Origin: Clostridia bacterium
Lineage (GTDB): Bacteria > Bacillota > Clostridia > Peptostreptococcales > Anaerovoracaceae
Direction: 5' to 3'
Assembly (NCBI GenBank): GCA_910575405.1
Contig: CAJTER010000008.1
Span: forward strand, 1-64,000
Length of the DNA: 64,000 bases
The notes under the pieces were generated by a model. The model had not been told where the DNA came from. It made no database searches and was given only the letters and a program-made list of their open reading frames with translations. The position numbers and the translations under genes were made by a program. This document shows, one piece after another, positions 26,511 to 35,614 of this stretch (position 1 is its first letter; the number at the start of each line of letters is the position of its first letter).

Positions 26511-27385
26511 TTTTGTTTTATGGGAATAAACCCGCTTTCCTCCACAATTTTCTGCCCTTCGCTGCTCATGACAAAACGTATAAAATCTTCCGCCCCAGAG
26601 GACAGCCCCGTTCCTGCCACATATACAAAGGGCCTCTGGATTTTGTAATCGCCGGAGAGCACGGTCTCCACGCTGGGCTCTATCCCCTCCACTCGTACTG
26701 CCGCCACTTTATCATCAAGGGCGTTTAAGGACACATACCCAATAGAATAGGGCGTGTTTGATACGGTTTCTTTTACAGCTCCTGTAGAGGGCTGCACCAA
26801 GGCATCCTTTAAAATTCCGTCCAGCTCCTTTCCCGAATCGTCTTTTTGTGTAATTCCGGCAAGCTCTGTAAAGGAAGATCTTGTGCCTGAGCCAGCTTCC
26901 CTTGTTACTACCGTAATGGGCTTATCCATTCCCCCCAGCTCCTTCCAGTTTGTAACCTCCCCTTTATAAATCTGCTGTATCTCCTTCATGGATAATTCCT
27001 TGATACCTGTTTTGGAATTTACGATTACAGCAATACCATCCTTTGCAGCTAAAAATTCACGGGAAACTGCTGCTTTTTCCTCTTCCTTTACCTCTCGGGA
27101 CAGGGAACCGATATCGGCAATACCCTTTTCTACTGACTTGATACCCTGACCCGATCCGCCGCCCTGTACCTCCACTGTAGCATTTTGATTTTTTTCCATG
27201 TAAGCCTCTGCCAGTTCCTCGGAAAGGGCTTGTACGGAAGTCGATCCTGCAATAATAATGCTGTCCCGCTCCCCTGAGGGAGCATCCTCTTTGTTTCCAC
27301 CGCACCCGGTCATGGCCAGACAGCCTGCTAAAACCATCAGAGCTGCAGCTGCTGCGATTCGTTTGTTTTGCTTTTTTGTTGTCAT
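26507..27385 (-). CDS. pstS: Phosphate-binding lipoprotein PstS
   Basis: 292 residues from the ATG at 27385, preceded by AGAGGAG; an upstream in-frame TTG would cover this ribosome site. The signal peptide has a perfect lipobox LAGC with Cys 22. Phosphate-binding loops include AGSTSVQ and TREAGSGTRSSF. It is anchored to the outer face and feeds PstCAB. A PhoP-box-like array lies upstream. Confidence 0.95.
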   Translation of the reverse strand: MTTKKQNKRIAAAAALMVLAGCLAMTGCGGNKEDAPSGERDSIIIAGSTSVQALSEELAEAYMEKNQNATVEVQGGGSGQGIKSVEKGIADIGSLSREVKEEEKAAVSREFLAAKDGIAVIVNSKTGIKELSMKEIQQIYKGEVTNWKELGGMDKPITVVTREAGSGTRSSFTELAGITQKDDSGKELDGILKDALVQPSTGAVKETVSNTPYSIGYVSLNALDDKVAAVRVEGIEPSVETVLSGDYKIQRPFVYVAGTGLSSGAEDFIRFVMSSEGQKIVEESGFIPIKQK

Positions 27386-27483
27386 ATGCTCCTCTTTCCT
27401 CTTCAATCTACGATTCCCTTTTGGTTTATCAACCTTAGTCTAACCGATTTTTGTAAAACCTATTTTAAAAATATGGTTATATT

Positions 27484-27511
27484 TACGTTAATTCTGTTAA
27501 ATGCGTGTAAA
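27484..27511 (-). promoter_or_regulatory. PhoP-box-like direct repeats upstream of pstS
   Basis: On the minus strand TTTACA (27506-27511), five bases, TTAACA (27495-27500), five bases, then a weaker AACGTA (27484-27489). This is the 6+5 periodic TT(A/T)ACA pattern of Bacillus-type PhoP boxes. Confidence 0.6.
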
Positions 27512-27550
27512 AGCTCTCAAATCCCCATGAAACTCCTCCCTCTTATCTTC

Positions 27551-27579
27551 TTGATATGCCTTATTTAAAGGGCTATAAT
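27551..27579 (+). promoter_or_regulatory. Promoter of the two-component system
   Basis: TTGATA (27551-27556), 17-bp spacer, TATAAT (27574-27579), 31 nt before the response-regulator start. Confidence 0.8.
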
Positions 27580-27610
27580 GGGTAGTACCTGATACTTGCG
27601 GAGGTACACC

Positions 27611-28291
27611 ATGAATTACGATTGTTTGATCATTGATGATGAAAAACTGCTGGCAGACAGCACAGCCGAATATTTTACGCTCTTTGGGGTGAAAACAGCT
27701 GTTGTATATAATGCGCTTGAATGCCGCAATTTCTTCCTCAATCATACGGCTGATTTGCTGCTTTTGGATATCAATCTGGGAGACTTCAGCGGATTTGAGC
27801 TTTGTAAAGAGCTGCGGGAAAAAACAACGGTCCCCATTCTTTTTATATCTGCCCGTACCAGTGATGACGATCAAATTGCCGCCCTTACCATTGGCGGTGA
27901 TGATTATATCCAAAAACCTTATTCCCTGGGCGTTCTCCTGGCAAAGGTAAAGGCCGTTCTCAAACGGTTTGGACAGGACAGCATCTGCGGGTATTCCGAC
28001 AGCCGGCTGACGGTTGATTTTAACGCCAGACAGGTGCTGCTTGAGGGCCGCCAGGTAAAATTGACCTCCCTGGAATTCCGGCTCCTGTCCTATCTGATCA
28101 AGCATGAAAACAAAGTAATTTCAAAGCAGGAGCTGTTTGAAAAGGTCTGGGAAGATAAATTCACAGGAGATGGAACCCTCAATGTGCACATACGAAAAAT
28201 ACGCGAAGCCATTGAACCTGTCCCCAGCAAGCCCCAATATATTGTGACCGTGTGGGGTGAGGGCTATAAGTTCACCGGAGGGAAGCGATGA
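27611..28291 (+). CDS. OmpR-family response regulator
   Basis: 226 residues from the ATG at 27611 (GGAGG 6 nt upstream). Receiver domain: acidic pocket DDE at 9-11, phospho-acceptor Asp 53 in LLLLDINLG, and Lys 102. The C-terminal winged helix (about 125-225) has LTSLEFRLLSYLI and TLNVHIRKIREAI. It overlaps the kinase gene by 4 nt. With the downstream ABC transporter it looks like a peptide or antibiotic-responsive system rather than PhoB, despite being next to pstS. Confidence 0.92.
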   Translation: MNYDCLIIDDEKLLADSTAEYFTLFGVKTAVVYNALECRNFFLNHTADLLLLDINLGDFSGFELCKELREKTTVPILFISARTSDDDQIAALTIGGDDYIQKPYSLGVLLAKVKAVLKRFGQDSICGYSDSRLTVDFNARQVLLEGRQVKLTSLEFRLLSYLIKHENKVISKQELFEKVWEDKFTGDGTLNVHIRKIREAIEPVPSKPQYIVTVWGEGYKFTGGKR

Positions 28292-29553
28292 AAACTCGGA
28301 TGGTTATCGCGGTTTTGCTGCTTCTTTTTGCCGCGGAGACTGCTGTTCTCTTCTTTTTTGCGGCTGGGGATACAGAGGATACGCAGGATGCGGTTTTGGT
28401 CAACGAGATCCTGCAGACCCTACAGGAGGATTGGCCGGATCTAAAACATCACCGCAATCCGTCAGGTCTGGATTATGTTGTGCTGGACCTGGATGGCGCG
28501 GTTCTTTTCAAAACGCGGGAGAGCCTGAGTGAAAGCATCAATTCCGCGGTTCGCCACAGAGATACCATACTGGATATTCGGCCCCGCGGCACAACTTCCG
28601 GCAGGCTCATCCTGCATAATACCAGTGCGCAGAGCCTTCAGTCCAAAAAACAAACCTGCATCCTGCTCCTGATGGGCGTTCTGCTGCTGCAGTGCGGCAT
28701 CTGTATCTGGTATCTCCTCTATCTAAACCGCAGGATTATTGCGCCCTTTCACCAGTTGAAAGAATTTTCCAAGCGCATTGCCTCCGGAAATCTGGATATT
28801 CCTCTAGAAATGGATCGGCACAATCTATTCGGCGCCTTTACAGAAAGCTTTGATATCATGCGTTCTGAGCTGAAAAAAGCCAGGCAGGCAGAAGCAAAGG
28901 CCAATGCCAGCAAAAAAGAACTGGTGGCAGAGCTTTCCCATGATATCAAAACGCCTGTCGCCAGTATCAAGGCTGCCTCAGAAGTGGGAGCCGCCCTTTC
29001 TGGCAATGAAAAACTCAAAGATAACTACAGCCAGATCATCCGCAAAGCCGATCAGATCAATACGCTGATTGAAAATCTCTTTACTGCTGCCTTAAAGGAT
29101 CTGACCCAGCTTTCCGTAATACCGGGCGACATGGACAGCCGGGAGCTGAAAACTCTCCTGGAAAATTCCGACTACCTGCACTGGGCTGAGCTTCCTCCTG
29201 TCCCAGACTGCCTGTTATATGCGGACAAACTCCGGCTCCAGCAGGTTCTGGATAATATTTTTGCCAATGCTTACAAATACGCGGCTCCCCCCATCCTTCT
29301 TTCTGCCTCCCTGGAAGACTGGTGTCTTTCCCTTGTCATTGAAGATATGGGCACAGGTGTATCCCCGGAAGAACTGCCCCATATAAAAGAAAAATTCAAA
29401 AGAGGCAGCAATGCACAGAAGGTGGAAGGCGCTGGGCTGGGACTCTATATTTCTAATTACTTTATGCAGGAAATGGCAGGAACCCTTTCCCTTGCAAATG
29501 GGGAAAATGGACTGAAGGCAGTCGTAAGAATTGCCCTCAGCGGCAGGATTTAA
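28288..29553 (+). CDS. Sensor histidine kinase
   Basis: 421 residues. Two membrane segments (about 5-25 and 123-146) flank an external domain of about 95 residues, then a HAMP-like linker, HisKA motif SHDIKTP with His 218, and the ATPase domain with NIFANAYKY, DMGTGV and GAGLGLYIS. The external domain is longer than the very short loop of BceS-type kinases, so ligand sensing may be direct. Confidence 0.92.
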   Translation: MKTRMVIAVLLLLFAAETAVLFFFAAGDTEDTQDAVLVNEILQTLQEDWPDLKHHRNPSGLDYVVLDLDGAVLFKTRESLSESINSAVRHRDTILDIRPRGTTSGRLILHNTSAQSLQSKKQTCILLLMGVLLLQCGICIWYLLYLNRRIIAPFHQLKEFSKRIASGNLDIPLEMDRHNLFGAFTESFDIMRSELKKARQAEAKANASKKELVAELSHDIKTPVASIKAASEVGAALSGNEKLKDNYSQIIRKADQINTLIENLFTAALKDLTQLSVIPGDMDSRELKTLLENSDYLHWAELPPVPDCLLYADKLRLQQVLDNIFANAYKYAAPPILLSASLEDWCLSLVIEDMGTGVSPEELPHIKEKFKRGSNAQKVEGAGLGLYISNYFMQEMAGTLSLANGENGLKAVVRIALSGRI

Positions 29554-29588
29554 GGAATATTTAAGGAGTGCCTAAAGACATTTAAGAA
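29549..29588 (+). promoter_or_regulatory. 11-bp-periodic repeats before the ABC transporter
   Basis: TTTAAGGA at 29549-29556 and 29560-29567, CCTAAAGA at 29571-29578 and TTTAAGAA at 29581-29588. Tandem sites at about one helical turn are typical of OmpR-family regulators and lie between the kinase stop and the ATPase gene. Confidence 0.65.
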
Positions 29589-29628
29589 TTGAAAACGTAA
29601 AATGGAACGTGCAAAAGGAGGTTTTGGA

Positions 29629-30387
29629 ATGAAACATGTACTACTGAAAACAGACGGCCTGAGCAAATCCTTTTCCAGCGGCGGAGCTCTGCAGCACGTT
29701 CTGAAAAACATCGATCTGGAGCTTTATGAAGGCGATTTTACGGTAATTATGGGAGCCAGCGGGGCGGGAAAGTCCACTCTTTTATATGCCCTTTCCGGCA
29801 TGGATACTCCCACGCTGGGAATCATCACCTTTGGAGGTACGGTGATTTCCTCTCTGAATCAGGATTCCCTTGCCCTGTTTCGCCGCAAACACTGCGGATT
29901 TGTATTCCAGCAAATTTATCTGATAGACGGGATGTCTGTTATGGATAATGTCTTATCTGCGGGCCTTTTGCTCTGTAGTGACAAAAAAGCGCTTTTAGAA
30001 AAGGCGGGCAAACTCTTTGAAGCAGTCAAGCTTCCCCCGGAAACACAGAACAAATTTCCTACTCAGATTTCAGGAGGAGAGGCTCAGAGAGCGGGAATTG
30101 TCCGTGCCCTCATCAACCAGCCCGAAATTCTCTTTGCCGATGAGCCTACAGGAGCCCTCAACTCAAAAACAGGGCTCGATGTGCTGGGCACCCTTACGGC
30201 ATTCAACCAGCAGGGACAAAGTGTTGTTATGGTAACCCACGATATGCGCTCAGCGCTGCGGGGGAACCGAATTTTGTACTTAAAGGACGGCGTTATTTTA
30301 GGAGAGTGCCATCTTGGTGTCTATACCCCTGATGATACGGCAAGACACGAAACACTTGCCGCATTCCTGTCGGAAATGGGGTGGTAG
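29629..30387 (+). CDS. ABC transporter ATPase, MacB/LolD type
   Basis: 252 residues from the ATG at 29629 with AAAGGAGG 7 nt upstream. Walker A GASGAGKST, signature ISGGEAQRAGIVRA, Walker B ILFADEPTGALNS. It partners the FtsX-type permease starting 1 nt after its stop, a pairing common in peptide-antibiotic resistance or export. Confidence 0.93.
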   Translation: MKHVLLKTDGLSKSFSSGGALQHVLKNIDLELYEGDFTVIMGASGAGKSTLLYALSGMDTPTLGIITFGGTVISSLNQDSLALFRRKHCGFVFQQIYLIDGMSVMDNVLSAGLLLCSDKKALLEKAGKLFEAVKLPPETQNKFPTQISGGEAQRAGIVRALINQPEILFADEPTGALNSKTGLDVLGTLTAFNQQGQSVVMVTHDMRSALRGNRILYLKDGVILGECHLGVYTPDDTARHETLAAFLSEMGW

Positions 30388-30388
30388 T

Positions 30389-32731
30389 ATGAAAAACAGC
30401 ATTCTTCTTGCACGCTCCAATTTGCGTACGGCAAAAGGCCAGGCTGCCGCCATTATCGTGCTCATCCTGCTTGCATCCCTAATGCTCAACTTATGGCTGA
30501 TGCTTTCTATGGACTACAGACAAAATTTTGATCGTTATCACGATAAACTGAATGCAGAACATGTCACCCTCACAGTGGACAGCGGCAGCAGCGAAATGCG
30601 GGAATTTCTCGCAAAAACCCTAAAAAAGGATGAGCGTACTGCTGCATATTCCCTGGAGGATTCCATGCATACGGTAGGGCTCTTCACCTATAACGGTGGA
30701 GAAGTTAATTCTGAATTTGTATTTCTGGAAAAAGAGGCCGCCCTTTCCCGCCCTGTTGGAACAGTAGAGATCGTGGAGGACAGCCGTATTCAGAGCGGAA
30801 TCTATATGCCGATGCTGTATCAGTCCGATGATATTGCCATCGGAAAAACAGTAGAGCTCTCCCTTGGAAGCAAAAAAATCAGTTACCAGGTATGCGGTTT
30901 TTTCAACAGTGTTATGGCCGGCTCCCACAATTGCACCATGTGCGAATTCCTCCTGACCGAGGATCAATATGAAAAGCTAAAAGCCTCAGACTATGCGCCC
31001 GAGTCCACCTTATGCTCTGTCCGGCTAAAAGATAAAATGGAAAGTGAGAACTATGAAGCCAAGCTGAAAAACACCATGTCTGCCCAGTACCCAGCTCTTC
31101 GTACGGTGAGCAATTCTTATGCCCTTGTTTCTCAGTCCCGCTACATATCGCAGTTGATTTGCGCCGGCATCATGAGTGCAATGGCCTTTTTCATACTTTT
31201 GATTGCCTTGGTGGTCATTGCCTCCAATATTGTCCACTACATTCAGGAAAACATGAAAAATCTGGGAGCGCTGAAGGCAGTAGGCTATACCAGCCAGCAG
31301 CTGGTTCTCTCTCTTTTGATGCAGTTCCTGGGAGTTTCACTGACTGCAGCTCTTGCTGGCATCGGTATTTCCTATACCCTGTTTCCATCTTTAAATGAAA
31401 TGATGATTGCTCAGACTGGTATTCCCTATGAAACCCGTTTTCTGCCTGCAGCCTTTTTCCTGACCCTGGCGATTCTGGGAAGCGCGGTTGCCCTTGCCGT
31501 ATGGCTTTCTTCCCGCAGTATCCGAAATGTAGAACCAATTACTGCTCTCCGTCAGGGAGTGCGAACCCACAGCTTTAAACGCAATCACATTCCTCTGGGA
31601 AAGACGAACATGCCCCTGCATCTGGCCCTTTCTATGAAAACAACGTTTTCTGGCATCAAGCATAATCTTACAGTCTGCATTACCATGCTTGTCCTGTCGC
31701 TGGTAGTGGTCTTTTCCGGGCTGATGACGGAAAATATGATCCGAGATACGGCGCCTTTTATTAACCTGATCGTAGGTGAAACAGCGGACAGCTGCATTAA
31801 TGTAAAAGCGCAGGCAGAACAGGATTTTGTTCGGAAGATGAAAGACGATGACCAGGTAAAAAAGCTATATCTGTACGATTCCATCGAGGTGCGTCATGCC
31901 GGAGGTCTGGGACTTATGGCCATGATCTGCGATGATTTTGCAAAGGCCAATAACCAGGAGCTTGTATTCGAAGGGAGGTTTCCCAAATATGATAATGAAA
32001 TCGCAATTGCGGCAAAGTATGCAAAGGAACAAAAGCTGCATATTGGAGAGGAAATAACCATAACTGCAAACGGGAAAAAAGCCTCCTATCTCATATCCGG
32101 TTTTACCCAAATCAGCAACAACCTGGGTAAGGACTGTCTTCTTACAAGAGCCGGCTATGAACGTCTGGGGGAGCTGCAGAATCCCAGCTATTATCTGAAC
32201 CTGACCAGCGGAACGGACATTGATGAATTTAACGCCAGAGTCAAACAGGAGATGGCCGGCGCTGTCAATACTACCATCAATATTGACGCGACTGTTTCCG
32301 GAGGGGTAGTTGTTTACGTTTCTCTAATGAAAATCATCGTCATTGGTGTCCTGATGCTCAGCGCAATCATTATTGCCTTTGTTTTGTACCTGCTGGTACG
32401 AACCATGCTGGGAAGCAAAAAACGGGACTATGGGATTTTGAAGGCCATCGGCTTTACGACCCGGCAGCTGATCCTGCAGACAGCACTTTCCTTCATGCCT
32501 GCCGTGACTCTTTCGACTGCCGTGGGGCTTACCGTATGCAGCTTTATCATTAACCCTCTGACCGCTTTATTTCTCAGCAGCATCGGTATTGTAAAGAGCA
32601 CGTTTCTTGTGCCTGTCGGCTTTATTATCATCGCAGGCATCGGACTCATCCTGTTTGCCTTTGCTACGGCGTGCCTTCTTTCTCTGAAAATCCGTAAAAT
32701 TACGCCAAAAGCGCTGCTGGCAGGAGAATAA
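30389..32731 (+). CDS. FtsX-type ABC permease
   Basis: 780 residues with one N-terminal membrane helix, a large external domain (about 45-245), a three-helix FtsX block, a second external region and another FtsX block near the C-terminus. This duplicated layout is that of Vex/YknZ-like and Bce-like permeases that work by mechanotransmission. Likely controlled by the adjacent two-component system. Confidence 0.9.
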   Translation: MKNSILLARSNLRTAKGQAAAIIVLILLASLMLNLWLMLSMDYRQNFDRYHDKLNAEHVTLTVDSGSSEMREFLAKTLKKDERTAAYSLEDSMHTVGLFTYNGGEVNSEFVFLEKEAALSRPVGTVEIVEDSRIQSGIYMPMLYQSDDIAIGKTVELSLGSKKISYQVCGFFNSVMAGSHNCTMCEFLLTEDQYEKLKASDYAPESTLCSVRLKDKMESENYEAKLKNTMSAQYPALRTVSNSYALVSQSRYISQLICAGIMSAMAFFILLIALVVIASNIVHYIQENMKNLGALKAVGYTSQQLVLSLLMQFLGVSLTAALAGIGISYTLFPSLNEMMIAQTGIPYETRFLPAAFFLTLAILGSAVALAVWLSSRSIRNVEPITALRQGVRTHSFKRNHIPLGKTNMPLHLALSMKTTFSGIKHNLTVCITMLVLSLVVVFSGLMTENMIRDTAPFINLIVGETADSCINVKAQAEQDFVRKMKDDDQVKKLYLYDSIEVRHAGGLGLMAMICDDFAKANNQELVFEGRFPKYDNEIAIAAKYAKEQKLHIGEEITITANGKKASYLISGFTQISNNLGKDCLLTRAGYERLGELQNPSYYLNLTSGTDIDEFNARVKQEMAGAVNTTINIDATVSGGVVVYVSLMKIIVIGVLMLSAIIIAFVLYLLVRTMLGSKKRDYGILKAIGFTTRQLILQTALSFMPAVTLSTAVGLTVCSFIINPLTALFLSSIGIVKSTFLVPVGFIIIAGIGLILFAFATACLLSLKIRKITPKALLAGE

Positions 32732-32744
32732 AGACTGCAAAAAC

Positions 32745-32814
32745 AAACAGCCGAGCCATCTTCCTCTGCTTTTCTATCGGAAAGCAGCAAGGAACGAAGC
32801 AGCCCGGCTGTTTT
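32745..32814. terminator. Bidirectional terminator between convergent ABC genes
   Basis: AAACAGCCG (32745-32753) pairs with CGGCTGTTT (32805-32813) around an inner CTGCTTT/AAAGCAG stem; T-rich on the plus side and A-rich on the other. Confidence 0.7.
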
Positions 32815-32863
32815 ATTTCTTATTCATGTTCGATCTGCTCTGTATCAGCAGATAGTCCGTACA

Positions 32864-33613
32864 CTAATCCTTCTCAAATCCGTTTTTCTTATAGACCGCC
32901 ATGAAGAGGATAACCGCCAGGATCAGCTCTGCTGCCATCACTGCCAGCTGCAGACCGCTTAGCGATACTCCCTGCCCCATTGCAAGTCCAATTACCAGAT
33001 CCATCATAACTCCGGTAAAGACGAATTCTGAAATCTTTTCCAATACTTCAATCATCATGGAAAACATGGGGATCAGCATAAAGATCATCATCACCGGCGA
33101 CAGAAGAGTCCCTGCCGTCACCTGGTTTTTAGCGAAGATCCCAAGAAGCATGCCGATAACGCAGCTAATGAGGGCGCACAGGATATTGACAAGCGCAAAA
33201 ATCGGCAGCACAGAGGCGGGCATACTGTAGCCGCTGATGGGAATCAGCAGGAAATTCAGAATTACAGCAGCCAGGAAAACCGGGATAACGCTTCCCAGGA
33301 AAAATTCCAGGCTATTCACAGAAGAGGTCATCAAAGCCCTCAGCGTATTCTTTTCCTTTTCTTCAGCAAGAAGCAGCGCCGGACAGTAAATTCCCGTCAT
33401 GCAGATGTTCATCACAAGTCCCATTCCCAGGGCATATCCGTTGGAAAAGCCGGGAACTCCCACTTCATCGCCTATTACGTATGCGTATAAAAAGCGCATC
33501 AGCAGCGTAAATCCTACGGCAAAGATGGGCATGATGATGCAATTTTTGCCAAAGAAAGCGCTGGTCTTTGTCGCTGTAATGGCAAAGACTTTGTTCCAGT
33601 GTATCGTTTTCAT
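32864..33613 (-). CDS. ABC-2 type permease
   Basis: 249 residues with six predicted membrane segments. The 5' end overlaps the ATPase stop by 4 nt. ABC-2 permeases usually export drugs, peptides or lipids; no substrate clue is visible. Confidence 0.85.
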   Translation of the reverse strand: MKTIHWNKVFAITATKTSAFFGKNCIIMPIFAVGFTLLMRFLYAYVIGDEVGVPGFSNGYALGMGLVMNICMTGIYCPALLLAEEKEKNTLRALMTSSVNSLEFFLGSVIPVFLAAVILNFLLIPISGYSMPASVLPIFALVNILCALISCVIGMLLGIFAKNQVTAGTLLSPVMMIFMLIPMFSMMIEVLEKISEFVFTGVMMDLVIGLAMGQGVSLSGLQLAVMAAELILAVILFMAVYKKNGFEKD

Positions 33614-34461
33614 GCCAGTTCCCTCCCCGTTACTTCCAAGAACACGCGTTCCAAAGTGGGCTCGCAGGAATGAAGGGTTTCAATCTGATCCCGGGCCATC
33701 CATTCTGCAATCTGCTTTGCTGTCTCCAGGCTCTGGGTCAGAAGCTCTTCCCTGCCGCCTGCTAGCCGCACGCGGAATCTCTTTGTTTTGTTATACTTCA
33801 GGCACAGCTCCTCTGGTGTCCCGTATTCCACAATCACGCCTTCATTTAAAAGAGCCACATGATCGCTCATTTTGGCCGCTTCCTCCATATTATGGGTTGT
33901 CAGAAAAATGGCCATGCCCTCTTCCTTCAGCTGGTGCAGCATTTTATGGATTTCAAGAGCTGTGGAAGGATCCAGACCAGAAGTGGGCTCGTCCAAAAAG
34001 AGCACCTCCGGCTTGTGCAAAACGGCCCTTGCCAGTACCAGACGCTGTTTTTGACCTCTGGAAAGCTTGCCTGCGGATTTTTTCTGATGCTCCGCCAGCC
34101 CCACCTGTTCCAGCACTTCCCGAATACGCGCCTCCGGTACCTTGAGAATTCTCGCAAAGTACTTCAGGTTCTGATAAACCGTCAGATATTCGTAGATTCC
34201 ACTGTTGTCCGTCACCAACCCCAGTCTTTCGTAGATCATCTCGTTCATGCTGCCTGCATCCTGCCCCAGGATCCAAGCCTCACCGGAAGTCTGCCTGAGC
34301 TGCCCGGTGATAATTTTGATGGTCGTCGTTTTTCCGGCGCCGCTGGGACCCAAAAAGCTGAGAATTTCCCCCCTTTGAAGGCATACATTGATATCCTTCA
34401 GCACCAGATCATCTCCAAACTTTTTTGAAATGTGGCTGAGCCGGATCATTTCCTTGTTCAT
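33610..34461 (-). CDS. ABC-2 exporter ATPase
   Basis: 283 residues from the ATG at 34461 with AAAGGAG about 11 nt upstream; the longer frame would read through leader hairpins. Walker A GPSGAGKTTT, signature LSRGQKQRL, Walker B VLFLDEPTSGLD. Forms an exporter with the next gene. Confidence 0.92.
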   Translation of the reverse strand: MNKEMIRLSHISKKFGDDLVLKDINVCLQRGEILSFLGPSGAGKTTTIKIITGQLRQTSGEAWILGQDAGSMNEMIYERLGLVTDNSGIYEYLTVYQNLKYFARILKVPEARIREVLEQVGLAEHQKKSAGKLSRGQKQRLVLARAVLHKPEVLFLDEPTSGLDPSTALEIHKMLHQLKEEGMAIFLTTHNMEEAAKMSDHVALLNEGVIVEYGTPEELCLKYNKTKRFRVRLAGGREELLTQSLETAKQIAEWMARDQIETLHSCEPTLERVFLEVTGRELA

Positions 34462-34490
34462 AGATAAGTATACTCCTTTCCTCAAGCCGC

Positions 34491-34556
34491 CCTGACCCTC
34501 TCTGTTCCCTGGGTCAGGCAGCAGAATACAACGCTGAGATTCGCCGTGAATCTCAG
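34491..34556 (-). promoter_or_regulatory. Two inverted repeats in the exporter leader
   Basis: CTGAGATTC-N5-GAATCTCAG (34534-34556) is a perfect 9-bp palindrome just after a TATACT -10-like site on the minus strand, and CCTGACCC/GGGTCAGG (34491-34498, 34511-34518) forms a second hairpin before the ribosome site. Either an operator or a structured leader. Confidence 0.5.
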
Positions 34557-34668
34557 ATGATATTGTAGTATACCATACCTTCTTGCCCATATAAACATCT
34601 GAATTAAAAAAAACATACGAAATTTCATGATATTCCATGTAAAGTTACTGCGCTTTATCGCCTTTATC

Positions 34669-34697
34669 TTGCCTGCTTCGGCACTTTGGCGTATAAT
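34669..34697 (+). promoter_or_regulatory. Promoter of the lipoprotein gene
   Basis: TTGCCT (34669-34674), 17-bp spacer, TATAAT (34692-34697). Confidence 0.7.
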
Positions 34698-34730
34698 AAA
34701 GATATCTTGTTTAAGCAAAGGAGAATGATT

Positions 34731-35507
34731 ATGAAAAAGAAATTACTATGCCTGCTTTCCGTTATGAGCCTGGTACTTTCACTGGCTGCCTGCGGCAGCA
34801 ATTCTGAGGACAATGCAAAAAGTGATTTTGATTCCTTCATGGAAGTCCAAAAGAATATGCAGGATATCAAGGATGCAGAATTTAAGATGAATATGGACAT
34901 GGATGTTGCCGGTGATGAGGATATGACCGTCAAAATGTCCGCTACTGGAAAGCAAATCGCAGACAAGAATAACCCGGAAATGGAAATGAACTATAAGATG
35001 ACGGTTCCCGGGCTGGGATCGAATCTGGAAGGCACCATGTATATGACGGATAAGGCCGTCTATATGGACATTATGGGCCAAAAGCTGAAGGTGGATGCCT
35101 CCAACGAAATGGCGGCCATGATGAATATGGACACAAAGGAGCTGCTTTCTATTACAGAAGATATGGTTTCCAATCTTTCGGTAAGCAAGGAAGGCTCTGA
35201 TACGGTTTATACCTTTGACATGGATGTCAATAAAGCGCTTGACTATTTCCAGAAAAATGCCGGCGCTTCCCAGATGATGGGTCAGCTGGATTCGGAGTCT
35301 GTTACCTTTAAGAAAGTGAATGTAGTTGTAAAGGCAGGCGAGGATCAGATGATTAAAACCATGGATATGGACTATGCGATGACTACTAAGGCCGAGGATC
35401 AGACCGTTGATATGGCCTATACGATTTCCCTGGAATATCTGAGCATCAATTCGGGCCTGAAAATCGACTTCCCTGATTTCAAGGATTATCAGGAGATGAC
35501 GGTTTAA
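34731..35507 (+). CDS. Secreted lipoprotein, DUF6612-like
   Basis: 258 residues from the ATG at 34731 (AAGGAG upstream). Signal peptide with lipobox LAAC, Cys 21, so it is anchored on the outer membrane face. The mature part is a Met- and Asp-rich beta-strand protein (repeated MDMD stretches) like the outer-membrane-LolA-like fold of Firmicute lipoproteins. Function unknown. Single gene with its own promoter and terminator. Confidence 0.75.
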   Translation: MKKKLLCLLSVMSLVLSLAACGSNSEDNAKSDFDSFMEVQKNMQDIKDAEFKMNMDMDVAGDEDMTVKMSATGKQIADKNNPEMEMNYKMTVPGLGSNLEGTMYMTDKAVYMDIMGQKLKVDASNEMAAMMNMDTKELLSITEDMVSNLSVSKEGSDTVYTFDMDVNKALDYFQKNAGASQMMGQLDSESVTFKKVNVVVKAGEDQMIKTMDMDYAMTTKAEDQTVDMAYTISLEYLSINSGLKIDFPDFKDYQEMTV

Positions 35508-35564
35508 AGCCAGGGGCTTTGGCGGCCTGGTTTTCCAGGCATATACAGCTTCACTCAATTCATC

Positions 35565-35602
35565 AAAAAAGCGCTCTCCGGACATCCGGCAGCGCTTTTT
35601 TT
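35565..35602. terminator. Bidirectional terminator
   Basis: AAAAAAGCGCT pairs with AGCGCTTTTTTT around a GGACATCC-containing loop, between the convergent lipoprotein and helical-protein genes. Confidence 0.85.
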
Positions 35603-35614
35603 GTATGTATGTGT

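Noticed and set aside
27596-29553. PhoB/PhoR identity for the two-component system
   Set aside because: The kinase has no PAS domain, is operon-linked to an FtsX-type ABC transporter, and is divergent from pstS.
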